From assembly GCA_964631345.1 (NCBI GenBank), contig CAZVWE010000003.1, positions 1 to 64,000 of the forward strand: 64,000 nt of DNA. Direction: 5' to 3'. Of the stretch, positions 52,594 to 60,380 are shown in pieces. The position numbers were made by a program, and so were the translations under genes. The notes beneath the pieces were generated by a model, which did no database searches, was not told the origin of the DNA, and saw only the letters and a program-made list of their open reading frames with translations. The DNA is from MGBC163016 sp964631345. GTDB taxonomy: Bacteria; Actinomycetota; Coriobacteriia; Coriobacteriales; Eggerthellaceae. Every line of letters begins with the position of its first letter. Within the stretch, counting starts at the first letter, position 1.

Positions 52594-53907
52594 GTGGACA
52601 ATGGCTCTTTGAATGAAAGTCGACCCTGCAAAAACAGGGTTTATATAGATACGCTTGGATGCGCAAAAAACTCTGTGGATTCAAGCAAAATGGAAGCTCT
52701 CTTAATAGATGCTGGGTACAAGATCGCAGATACGATTGATGATTGCGACGTGGCAATCATCAATACCTGTTCATTTATTCAAAGCGCAACAGAAGAAAGT
52801 ATCGATGCTATACTTGATGCGATAAATTATGAGCGCAATGTTCCCGTTGTAGTATCGGGATGTATGCCATCTCGCTTTGGAGACGATCTAATAGATGCAC
52901 TTCCAGAAGTTTCAGAATTTGTTGGATGTTCCGACGAGGGCTCAATTGTATCTGTAATTGAACGACTAATTGGAAAGCCTGATGGTAAAGATAAAGGCCA
53001 TGTTGAACAAAATTCGACATGGGAATACGTAAAAATATCAGATGGCTGTGACAGGTTTTGCTCTTATTGCACAATTCCGTTTATTAGAGGTAGATATAAA
53101 AGCTTTTCTGAAGAGTCGATTCTTAAAGATATACAAAGCGCTGTAGCAAGAGGTGCAAAAGAGATTATTCTCATTGGGCAGGATACAGGTATTTGGGGAC
53201 ATGATCTTGTACCACCATCTAACCTTGCAACTCTTTTAAAGCATGTATCTGAAATGTTTCCTGAAACATGGTTTAGGGTCATGTATATACAACCTGAAGG
53301 AATCACGGATGAATTACTTGAAGTTATCGCAGGCAATGACAATGTCTGTAATTACTTAGATATTCCTATTCAGCATGTATCAACTCGAATCCTAAAAGAT
53401 ATGAACAGGGCAAGCAGTATCGTTGACTATGCAGCTCTTTCCAACATGATTAGAGAAAAACTCGCCCCTGTGTGTCTTAGAACTACGGTGATGGTTGGAT
53501 TTCCAAAAGAGACCGAAGAAGAGTTTGCAGAACTAGTAGATTTTCTTCAAGAAGGATATTTCGACTATGTTGGTGTATTTGCATTTTCTCCTGAAGAGGG
53601 AACTTTGGCATACAAAATGGATGGCCAAATAGATGACGATGAAAAAGCTTATAGAGAATCAGTTGTTAGAGATATAGCTGATGCTGTAGGGGCGTCATTT
53701 ACATCTTCTTTTATTGGGCACAATATAGAAATCCTCGTTGATGGTGCAGAGGAAGACGGACAATTAGTAGGACACTCGAAATACCAAGCTCCTGAAGTGG
53801 ATGGCGTCACTTTTGTCGATGAAGGCAATCCATTCCAAATAGATTTATACGAAATAGAGGATACGCTGTTGTTTGACATGGAAGGAACAGCTGTTGTCAG
53901 AAATTAA
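52594..53907 (+). CDS. rimO: ribosomal protein S12 methylthiotransferase RimO
   Basis: Radical SAM enzyme methylthiolating S12 aspartate. The RimO-type TLGCAKNSVDS signature opens the protein, NTCSFIQSA and SGCMPS supply further cluster ligands, and CDRFCSYCTIPFIRG is the SAM cluster. Length 437. GTG start at 52594 with only a weak site upstream. It overlaps the next gene by 14 bases. One of three methylthiotransferases in this window. Confidence 0.94.
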   Translation: MDNGSLNESRPCKNRVYIDTLGCAKNSVDSSKMEALLIDAGYKIADTIDDCDVAIINTCSFIQSATEESIDAILDAINYERNVPVVVSGCMPSRFGDDLIDALPEVSEFVGCSDEGSIVSVIERLIGKPDGKDKGHVEQNSTWEYVKISDGCDRFCSYCTIPFIRGRYKSFSEESILKDIQSAVARGAKEIILIGQDTGIWGHDLVPPSNLATLLKHVSEMFPETWFRVMYIQPEGITDELLEVIAGNDNVCNYLDIPIQHVSTRILKDMNRASSIVDYAALSNMIREKLAPVCLRTTVMVGFPKETEEEFAELVDFLQEGYFDYVGVFAFSPEEGTLAYKMDGQIDDDEKAYRESVVRDIADAVGASFTSSFIGHNIEILVDGAEEDGQLVGHSKYQAPEVDGVTFVDEGNPFQIDLYEIEDTLLFDMEGTAVVRN

Positions 53908-55102
53908 TCCAGTTAAGCGCATATGGACGCCAGCAAATATTGTGACACTGATCAGGATTTGTCTAGTTCCTGTATTTGTTGTCATCTTGCTAAGCCCTTG
54001 GCCTGTTTGGTTAGGACTTCATGACCTTGTAAGCGATCAGGTTAAATCAATAATCGCTGTTTTAGTCTTTGTGATTATCTCTTGTACAGACTGGCTAGAT
54101 GGTTACTTAGCACGCAGTAGAAACGAAGTGACTAATTTTGGTAAATTTGTAGATCCTCTTGCGGATAAAATCCTAGTTATAGCTGCACTTTTAGCACTTA
54201 TCGAACTGCAGGTACTTCCTAGTTGGCCCGTGCTCATAATACTCATTCGTGAATTTATTGTTGCGGGAATTAGAATGATCGCTGCCGCTGAGGGTAAAGT
54301 TATTGCAGCTAGTTGGTACGGAAAAGCTAAGACCGTTACGCAAATTATCGCCGTAGTTTTATTTATGATTAAGTACGCGGTGAATCCATATCCAGAGATT
54401 GACCCTTTGAGTAACCCTCTATATTTGATTTCATGGGTCTTCATGATCATAGCCCTCATACTTACAGTTGTTTCTATGGTGGACTACATAGCAAAATCTA
54501 AATCACTCTTTAAGGGTGAAAAAACTACAACTAATGCATCTGATATGACAGTTGATCCTTGTTATGAAGAGTCCGCTAAACAATCTGATATGCAATCTGA
54601 TGTAATAGAGCCCACTAAAGAACTTTTGTTAAAACTCGCGACCTCGGTCATTAAAAAGGCAACTGAAAAAAATATAACTATTGGAACTGCTGAAAGTCTC
54701 ACAGGTGGTCTTATCGCTGCAGAACTTACATCAACTCCAGGTAGTTCTGCAGCCTTTAAAGGATCTGTCGTAAGTTATGCGCTTTCAGTAAAAGAAGCCT
54801 TACTTGGTGTGAATGGAGTTTTACTTAAAAAAGATGGCGCTGTAAACAAAGAAACAGCTCTAGAGATGGCGCTAGGCGCCAAAGAAAAGCTTGGATGTAA
54901 CCTCTGTGTGTCTGTGACAGGAATTGCAGGACCTGGTGGTGAGGAGCCTAATAAGCCTGTAGGAACTGTATTTATGGGTTTGGTTTTCAATAATCAATCA
55001 ACCGTCAATGAATTCCACTTTAAAGGGTCCAGGGACACCGTCAGAGAGAAAACAGTAGCTGCAGCACTTCTTGCAATAGATGATGTTCTGTCTTCTTGCT
55101 AA
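53894..55102 (+). CDS. PgsA-CinA fusion: phosphatidylglycerophosphate synthase plus nicotinamide-nucleotide amidase domain
   Basis: Two enzymes in one frame. The N-terminal half (about 5-200) is a membrane CDP-alcohol phosphotransferase with DWLDGYLARSRNEV and FGKFVDPLADK, as in PgsA (CDP-diacylglycerol to phosphatidylglycerophosphate). After a polar linker of about 45 residues, the C-terminal half (about 250-400) is a complete CinA C-terminal domain (TAESLTGGL, TSTPGSSAAFKGSVVSYA, VTGIAGPGG), the PncC deamidase of nicotinamide mononucleotide. In many actinobacteria pgsA and cinA are adjacent separate genes. I chose the TTG at 53894 with AAGGA upstream; TTG at 53873 is an alternative. Usually recA follows, as here. 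Confidence 0.9.
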   Translation: MSEINPVKRIWTPANIVTLIRICLVPVFVVILLSPWPVWLGLHDLVSDQVKSIIAVLVFVIISCTDWLDGYLARSRNEVTNFGKFVDPLADKILVIAALLALIELQVLPSWPVLIILIREFIVAGIRMIAAAEGKVIAASWYGKAKTVTQIIAVVLFMIKYAVNPYPEIDPLSNPLYLISWVFMIIALILTVVSMVDYIAKSKSLFKGEKTTTNASDMTVDPCYEESAKQSDMQSDVIEPTKELLLKLATSVIKKATEKNITIGTAESLTGGLIAAELTSTPGSSAAFKGSVVSYALSVKEALLGVNGVLLKKDGAVNKETALEMALGAKEKLGCNLCVSVTGIAGPGGEEPNKPVGTVFMGLVFNNQSTVNEFHFKGSRDTVREKTVAAALLAIDDVLSSC

Positions 55103-55315
55103 AAGCTTTGATCTAGCGCAAAATGATGCACATTCTGTTAAGAATTTGAAGCAGTTTGACATCATGTGGCTTAAGAATACCTTCGTAAATCAAATGAATT
55201 AGATAGAAAATCGATCCAAAAATAAATAATCAAACGCTAGAACGAAACAGATATCTGTGAGATGTAAAAGCTAGAATCTATATTGCATCAGATACCGAAA
55301 CAACATACCATTTAA

Positions 55316-55343
55316 TTGACAAGCATACATTTGTTCGTATAAT
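55316..55343 (+). promoter_or_regulatory. recA promoter
   Basis: TTGACA (55316-55321), 16 bases and TATAAT (55338-55343), both perfect consensus boxes. A start at about 55350 leaves a leader of about 37 bases before the recA ATG. Confidence 0.82.
55324..55337. promoter_or_regulatory. SOS (LexA/DinR) box in the recA promoter
   Basis: CATACATTTGTTCG between the -35 and -10 boxes. It agrees with the Gram-positive LexA consensus CGAACRNRYGTTCG at 11 of 14 positions; the right half-site GTTCG is perfect and the left is weak. Placement inside the promoter is exactly where repression would act. Confidence 0.6.
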
Positions 55344-55386
55344 TGTTTTCGATCGAATATATGCAGCAAAAACAATAGGAGCTTAA

Positions 55387-56454
55387 ATGGCACAGTCAAA
55401 AGAAGAGTTGCTCAAAAGTACTACTGAACAAATACAGAAGAAATTCGGTCATGGCGCAATCATGAAGCTTGGTGAAAGCGATACTGATTTAAATATCGGA
55501 GTCATACCAACAGGTGCATTGCCGCTAGATATCGCTTTAGGAATCGGAGGAGTACCAAAGGGAAGAATTATTGAGATCTATGGCCCAGAATCCTCTGGAA
55601 AAACAACCCTTGCCTTGCAAATCCTAGCTGAATGTCAGGCGCAAGATGGCGTTGTGGCTTTTATTGATGCAGAGCATGCACTTGATCCAATTTATGCAGC
55701 TCGTTTGGGCGTAGATATAGACGAGGTGTTGATATCACAACCGGACACAGGTGAACAGGCGTTAGAAATCTGTGACATGCTCGTAAGGTCTGGCGCAGTT
55801 GATTGCATAGTTATTGATTCTGTTGCAGCCTTGGTACCAAGAGCTGAAATTGAAGGTGAAATGGGAGATGCCTCTGTTGGTCTTCAGGCAAGGCTTATGT
55901 CACAAGCATTAAGAAAACTTGCTGGATCGCTTTCAAAATCAAACACTACATGCATTTTCATCAATCAGCTACGTGAAAAAATTGGTGTTATGTTTGGAAG
56001 TCCAGAAACAACAACTGGCGGCCGTGCACTGAAATTCTTCTCTAGTGTCAGAATTGATATAAGACGATTTGACACCATAAAACAAAATGGGGAAGCCATC
56101 GGAAATCGTGTTCGCGCAAAAATTGTTAAAAATAAAGTTGCTCCGCCATTTAGACAAGCTGAATTTGATCTCATGTATGGAGAAGGCATTTCAAAAGAGG
56201 GTTGCATTATTGACATGGCAGTCGAATGTGGAGTTGCCAAGAAAAGTGGCGCTTGGTATACATATGGAGAAGAGCGTTTAGGACAAGGCAGGGAAGCTGC
56301 AAAACAAACCCTTCGTGAAAACCCTGAGATCAGAGATGAAATTGAAGCAAAAGTCAGGGAATTTTATAGTATCAATCCTGCCGACGCTGAGACAATCCAA
56401 GCAAAATCAGGCTCTGATGAAATTGCCCAAGAAGATACGGTTGAATTTGAATAG
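55387..56454 (+). CDS. recA: recombinase RecA
   Basis: Strand-exchange protein and SOS co-protease. Walker A GPESSGKTT lies at about 66-74, with FIDAEHALDP and QPDTGEQALEI, the L2 FGSPETTTGGRALKFFSS region and an acidic tail. Length 355. Consensus promoter with an SOS-like box upstream. Followed by recX, the usual regulator. Confidence 0.98.
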   Translation: MAQSKEELLKSTTEQIQKKFGHGAIMKLGESDTDLNIGVIPTGALPLDIALGIGGVPKGRIIEIYGPESSGKTTLALQILAECQAQDGVVAFIDAEHALDPIYAARLGVDIDEVLISQPDTGEQALEICDMLVRSGAVDCIVIDSVAALVPRAEIEGEMGDASVGLQARLMSQALRKLAGSLSKSNTTCIFINQLREKIGVMFGSPETTTGGRALKFFSSVRIDIRRFDTIKQNGEAIGNRVRAKIVKNKVAPPFRQAEFDLMYGEGISKEGCIIDMAVECGVAKKSGAWYTYGEERLGQGREAAKQTLRENPEIRDEIEAKVREFYSINPADAETIQAKSGSDEIAQEDTVEFE

Positions 56455-56516
56455 CTTGAGAATTCAATAATTTATAGAGTAGCTAAGAATAAAACCTTAG
56501 ATTCTAAGAGACGTCC

Positions 56517-57047
56517 ATGACTGACCACGATGATGCGTTAATGCCACATAATTCTAGTTTTGATGAAGCAAAACCAACTGAAGGTATGAAAGCAGCATAT
56601 TCAAAAGTGTTAAGGAGTATTAGCGCATCTGAGCAATCCACGGAAAAGCTTAAAAAGAAACTAGTTTTAGCAGGCTTTAGCGATAATGAAATTGAATACG
56701 CCTTAAACAAAGCGGTTGAGATAGGAGCTGTTGATAATAGGCGTTATTCAGAATGTCTTATTAGAATGACCATTTTTCAAGGTAAAGGTCTATCAGGAGC
56801 TCTTAAAGAAATACAAAGCTTAGGAGTTGATCCATATTCTCTTGAGTCTTATGAAGAATATCTGGAACTGGGAGAAAATGCTGACTTTGAACGAGCACTA
56901 GAATATTTAGAAAATCATCCACCTAGAGCGAAAAACATACGTGATTCTGCCTTTAGGAAGCTTTTTTCAAAAGGATATTCAGTAGATGTGTGTACAAGGG
57001 CTGCTAAAAGCTTCACCGAAAAGGTAAATAATTACAATAATGTATAA
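56517..57047 (+). CDS. recX: regulatory protein RecX
   Basis: Inhibitor of RecA filament growth. Helical repeats with FSDNEIEYALNKAVEIGAVDNRRYSECLIR fit the family. Length 176. It follows recA by 62 bases, the usual position. Its last codons and stop lie inside a perfect 12-base hairpin (57030-57058). Confidence 0.85.
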   Translation: MTDHDDALMPHNSSFDEAKPTEGMKAAYSKVLRSISASEQSTEKLKKKLVLAGFSDNEIEYALNKAVEIGAVDNRRYSECLIRMTIFQGKGLSGALKEIQSLGVDPYSLESYEEYLELGENADFERALEYLENHPPRAKNIRDSAFRKLFSKGYSVDVCTRAAKSFTEKVNNYNNV

Positions 57048-57058
57048 TTATTGTAATT
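57030..57058. repeat. AT-rich inverted repeat across the recX stop
   Basis: AATTACAATAAT (57030-57041), five-base loop, ATTATTGTAATT (57047-57058). It covers the last six codons and the stop of recX. It may be a weak terminator or a binding site. Confidence 0.5.
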
Positions 57059-57132
57059 CGAGTTTGCTGCCGATTTAGGCATTGAATATATATCAATTGA
57101 ATAATCAATCCTTGAACAAAGCAGGGGGCTCG

Positions 57133-57162
57133 AAGTTGGCATATGCCAACTTTTATTTTTTA
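57133..57162 (+). terminator. intrinsic terminator after recA-recX
   Basis: Perfect 20-base palindrome AAGTTGGCATATGCCAACTT (57133-57152), forming an eight-pair stem and four-base loop, followed by TTATTTTTTA. It ends the recA-recX unit before rny. Confidence 0.82.
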
Positions 57163-57199
57163 TAGCGACCGTTCAAACGCGGTATGAAAGTGAGCAGGA

Positions 57200-58762
57200 A
57201 TGGAAATATTACCAATCGTCATTGCAGTGATAGTTGGTCTTGTTGTTGGAGTTGTAATCGCAATTGTTTACAACAATGCAAGAGGCAAGAATGCTGTCAG
57301 TGAAGCAATGACAATAAAAGAAAATGCAAAAAATGAAGCTGAGCTTATGGTAAATAATGCAAAGGCTCAAGTAGAAAACTTAAAGAAAGAAGTTGAAATT
57401 GAGGCTAAAGATAAAGCGCTAAAGTACAAACAAGAAATTGAAGAAGAGAATAAAGACAGACTTCGTGAAGTTAGAAATGCTGAAAATAGGTTAAACCAAC
57501 GTGAAGAATCATTAGAGCGTCGTGTCGAGGCTTTAGATACCAAAGAACACCAGCTATCTTCTATACAGGGTCAACTTGAAAAACGAAGCCATGAATTAGA
57601 AGAGCAACAGCAAGAAGTATCTGCTCGCTTAGAAAAAGTTGCAGGAATGTCACCTCAAGAGGCCAAGGAAGAACTTCTTGAGGGTATTCGCGATGAAGTT
57701 ACTCACGATTCAGCAATGATCATCAAAGACGTAGAGACTAGAACTAAAGCAGAAGCGGATAAAAAAGCTAGAGAGATTCTAAGTCTTGCAATTCAAAGGG
57801 TCGCTGCTGATCATTCAAGTGAAAACACCGTTTCAACGATACATATCCCTAACGACGATCTTAAAGGAAGAATTATCGGTCGTGAAGGTAGAAACATTAG
57901 GTCATTTGAACAACTCACTGGCACAAACCTCATTATTGATGACACTCCTGAATGTGTGACGATTTCATGCTTTGATCCTGTAAGACGTGAAATCGGTAGA
58001 ATTACTATGGAAAACCTCATCGCCGATGGACGTATACATCCTGCACGAATTGAAGAGATGTATGACAAAGCTGTTAAGTTTGTAAATGAGAGAGTTCAAA
58101 AGGCAGGCGAACAAGCAGCCTTTGATGCTGGTGTCCATGACTTGCACCCTGAATTAATTCACACATTAGGACGCTTGCTTTACAGAACTTCTTATGGACA
58201 AAACGTACTAAATCATTCCTTAGAAGTAGCTTATCTTGCTGGTGTTATGGCATCAGAGCTTGGACTTGACCCAATTTCAGCAAAACGTGCTGGTCTTTTA
58301 CATGACCTTGGCAAAGCAGTAGATCATGAAGTTGATGGAAGCCATGCGGTACTCGGTGCAGATCTCGCTCGCAGATTTGGAGAAAAACCAGAGATAGTAC
58401 ACGCTATTGAGGCTCATCATGAAGACGTAGAGCCCAACTCCGTGCTAGACGTTCTAATACAGGCTGCAGATGCGGTTTCGGCTGCGCGTCCTGGGGCACG
58501 TAAAGAAACATTAGACGCATACATTAAACGCTTAGAAAAACTTGAGGAAATCGCTAATTCGCATGATGGTGTTGAACGCACATATGCAATCCAAGCAGGA
58601 CGCGAAGTTCGTGTTATGGTTTCTCCAGAAGTTGTTAGTGAAGATTCCTCAATCGTTTTAGCGCATGAGATAGCAAGTCAAATTGAAAACGAGATGCAAT
58701 ACCCGGGGCAGGTAAAGGTGGTAGTTATCCGGGAGAGCAGAGCTGTTGATTACGCGAAATAG
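57200..58762 (+). CDS. rny: ribonuclease Y
   Basis: Membrane-anchored endoribonuclease initiating mRNA decay. One N-terminal membrane helix (about 3-24) is followed by a long coiled coil (about 30-170), a KH domain (about 210-270, RIIGREGRNIRSFEQLTG) and an HD domain (LLHDLGKAVDHEVDGSHAVLG near 365). Length 520 is the usual size. RNase J is also encoded in this window, so both decay pathways are present. Overlaps the next gene by 17 bases. Confidence 0.97.
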   Translation: MEILPIVIAVIVGLVVGVVIAIVYNNARGKNAVSEAMTIKENAKNEAELMVNNAKAQVENLKKEVEIEAKDKALKYKQEIEEENKDRLREVRNAENRLNQREESLERRVEALDTKEHQLSSIQGQLEKRSHELEEQQQEVSARLEKVAGMSPQEAKEELLEGIRDEVTHDSAMIIKDVETRTKAEADKKAREILSLAIQRVAADHSSENTVSTIHIPNDDLKGRIIGREGRNIRSFEQLTGTNLIIDDTPECVTISCFDPVRREIGRITMENLIADGRIHPARIEEMYDKAVKFVNERVQKAGEQAAFDAGVHDLHPELIHTLGRLLYRTSYGQNVLNHSLEVAYLAGVMASELGLDPISAKRAGLLHDLGKAVDHEVDGSHAVLGADLARRFGEKPEIVHAIEAHHEDVEPNSVLDVLIQAADAVSAARPGARKETLDAYIKRLEKLEEIANSHDGVERTYAIQAGREVRVMVSPEVVSEDSSIVLAHEIASQIENEMQYPGQVKVVVIRESRAVDYAK

Positions 58763-59894
58763 TGACAACAAATCACTTGCTAGCTTTATAGACAATGTCT
58801 GCACTGAAGATCATTTCAGAATAGAGACAGATCTAGGTGATGGATTTTATAAACTTAGAAGCTCTGAAGCTGAAAGACGTCAAGCGGCCCAAGATATTCG
58901 CTCGTCTGAAGATGTTTTGATTGAGCTTTTGCGCAATTCAAGAGATGCTGGCGCAAAGCATATATTTGTGGCTTTATCGAAATCGGGAAATGAACGGGAT
59001 ATCGTAGTTTTAGACGATGGATGCGGTATCCCCAAATCCATGCAAAAGCGCATATTTGATCCAAGGGTAACCTCTAAGCTAGACACTGCTCATATGGATA
59101 AATGGGGTATGCATGGACGAGGTATGGCACTGTACTCAATAGCAGAAAACTCACGTGAAGCTAAGGTAGCATATTCAGGGATAGGGCTTGGATGTTCAAT
59201 AAAGGCAACGATTGACCTTGATTCATTGAGCGAAAAAACCGACCAATCTACGTTTCCAAAATTTGAAGAAATAGATGGCGTATATACAATGCGAGGTCCT
59301 AAAAATCTGCTTCGATGTGTTGCGGAATTCGCGTTAGAGCACAGACATGATGTAGTCGTCTATGTGGGTTCATTTACGGAGGTCGCAAGTACTCTTTACG
59401 AATACAGTATGTCCCTTACATCTGCTTTCAAAAGAGCATTTGGTGATGAAGAACAGAAATCCACCGTCATCCAGTGCCTTGCATTTGCTAAAGACCCCGA
59501 AGAGTTTGCAGATATATGTAATAAATTAGCTATACCAGTATCTGCAAGATCAGCAAGAAGAATTATTGATGGGGATATAGAGTCACTTCCATCTCTTATG
59601 GAACGCATTGAATCGGAATCTTTTAACAATAGTCAGAATATCGGAAGTGACCAACGCTTGAAAAAGCCTAAAGGAAATAGGGGGCTTGCATTAAATGGCT
59701 CCACTGGTAACTTTGATGACAGTAAGGTCAAAGTAAGTCTTTCAGATAAAGAAATGCAATCGTTTAAAGATTCACTTTTAAAGGCGTACGACGATGTAGC
59801 TGATGCTTTTTATTTATCAAAGGATATAGAACCCTTAATATCAATAAAAACCGGTTCAATTACAGTTGAATTTCCATTGATCGAGCGTGATTGA
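58746..59894 (+). CDS. GHKL/HATPase-fold ATP-binding protein of unknown role
   Basis: Not recognised beyond the fold. The N-terminal half is a Bergerat (GHKL) ATPase: N box ELLRNSRDAGA (about 60-70), G1 box DDGCGIP (about 90-96) and G2 box GMHGRGMALYSI (about 121-132), resembling Hsp90/MutL-type rather than classical sensor kinases. There is no histidine phosphoacceptor domain, membrane helix or response regulator nearby. The C-terminal half (about 190-382) has no known motif. TTG start at 58746 overlapping rny by 17 bases, with GGGAG upstream, so it is translated with RNase Y; spoVS follows after a likely terminator. Confidence 0.82.
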   Translation: MITRNSDNKSLASFIDNVCTEDHFRIETDLGDGFYKLRSSEAERRQAAQDIRSSEDVLIELLRNSRDAGAKHIFVALSKSGNERDIVVLDDGCGIPKSMQKRIFDPRVTSKLDTAHMDKWGMHGRGMALYSIAENSREAKVAYSGIGLGCSIKATIDLDSLSEKTDQSTFPKFEEIDGVYTMRGPKNLLRCVAEFALEHRHDVVVYVGSFTEVASTLYEYSMSLTSAFKRAFGDEEQKSTVIQCLAFAKDPEEFADICNKLAIPVSARSARRIIDGDIESLPSLMERIESESFNNSQNIGSDQRLKKPKGNRGLALNGSTGNFDDSKVKVSLSDKEMQSFKDSLLKAYDDVADAFYLSKDIEPLISIKTGSITVEFPLIERD

Positions 59895-59898
59895 TCCC

Positions 59899-59924
59899 AA
59901 ATCGTTGTCATATTGCAACGATTT
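59899..59924 (+). terminator. candidate terminator before spoVS
   Basis: Nine-pair perfect stem AAATCGTTG (59899-59907) with CAACGATTT (59916-59924), eight-base loop, then GTTA. The T-run is carried mainly in the stem end. It probably ends the rny-ATPase transcript. Confidence 0.5.
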
Positions 59925-60020
59925 GTTACTAAACATATAATTCAGGTAACTAGCTTCACGTTCACTCAAATTATGAGCAACGCAGCATATTTGATGTAAA
60001 AAACGAATTAAGGGACTGAA

Positions 60021-60344
60021 GTGTCAAACGATGCCAAAACAGAGATTGGATGCCTGAAGGTTTCCTCAAAATCATCGCCAGCATCTGTTGCAGGCGCCAT
60101 TGCCGGAATGATTAAAGATGGCTCTAATGTTGAAATCCAAGCTGTAGGGGCTGGTGCTGTTAACCAGGCTATTAAGGCTATCGCCATTTCTAGAGGATTT
60201 CTTTCACCCGTAGGTATCGAAATTGTATGCATTCCTTCTTTTGCAGACATCGTTATTGATGGGGAATACCGTACTGCAATTCGTTTTACCGTAGAACCTA
60301 GAAATGCGATTTCCCAAGTGGTTACAAGCGCAGAGAGCGCTTAA
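60021..60344 (+). CDS. spoVS: stage V sporulation protein S homologue
   Basis: Small alpha/beta protein of the SpoVS (Alba-like) family. LKVSSKSSPASVAGAIAG and GAVNQAIKAIAISRGFL match well. Length 107 is longer than the usual 86, with extra residues at both ends. GTG start at 60021 with AAGGGA upstream. SpoVS affects spore coat assembly in Bacillus, but homologues occur in non-sporulating bacteria next to rny, as here, so a nucleic-acid role is plausible. No other sporulation gene is in the window. Confidence 0.92.
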   Translation: MSNDAKTEIGCLKVSSKSSPASVAGAIAGMIKDGSNVEIQAVGAGAVNQAIKAIAISRGFLSPVGIEIVCIPSFADIVIDGEYRTAIRFTVEPRNAISQVVTSAESA

Positions 60345-60380
60345 CCTAAATCAAATATTTGTTGAGCTCGATTAAATCAA

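Noticed and set aside
53880..55102. Frameshift creating an artificial PgsA-CinA fusion
   Set aside because: The frame is continuous and the linker has plausible composition, so a true fusion is preferred.
55348..55357. Palindrome TTCGATCGAA near the recA start as a LexA site
   Set aside because: Lacks the spacing of a LexA box; the site at 55324-55337 fits better.
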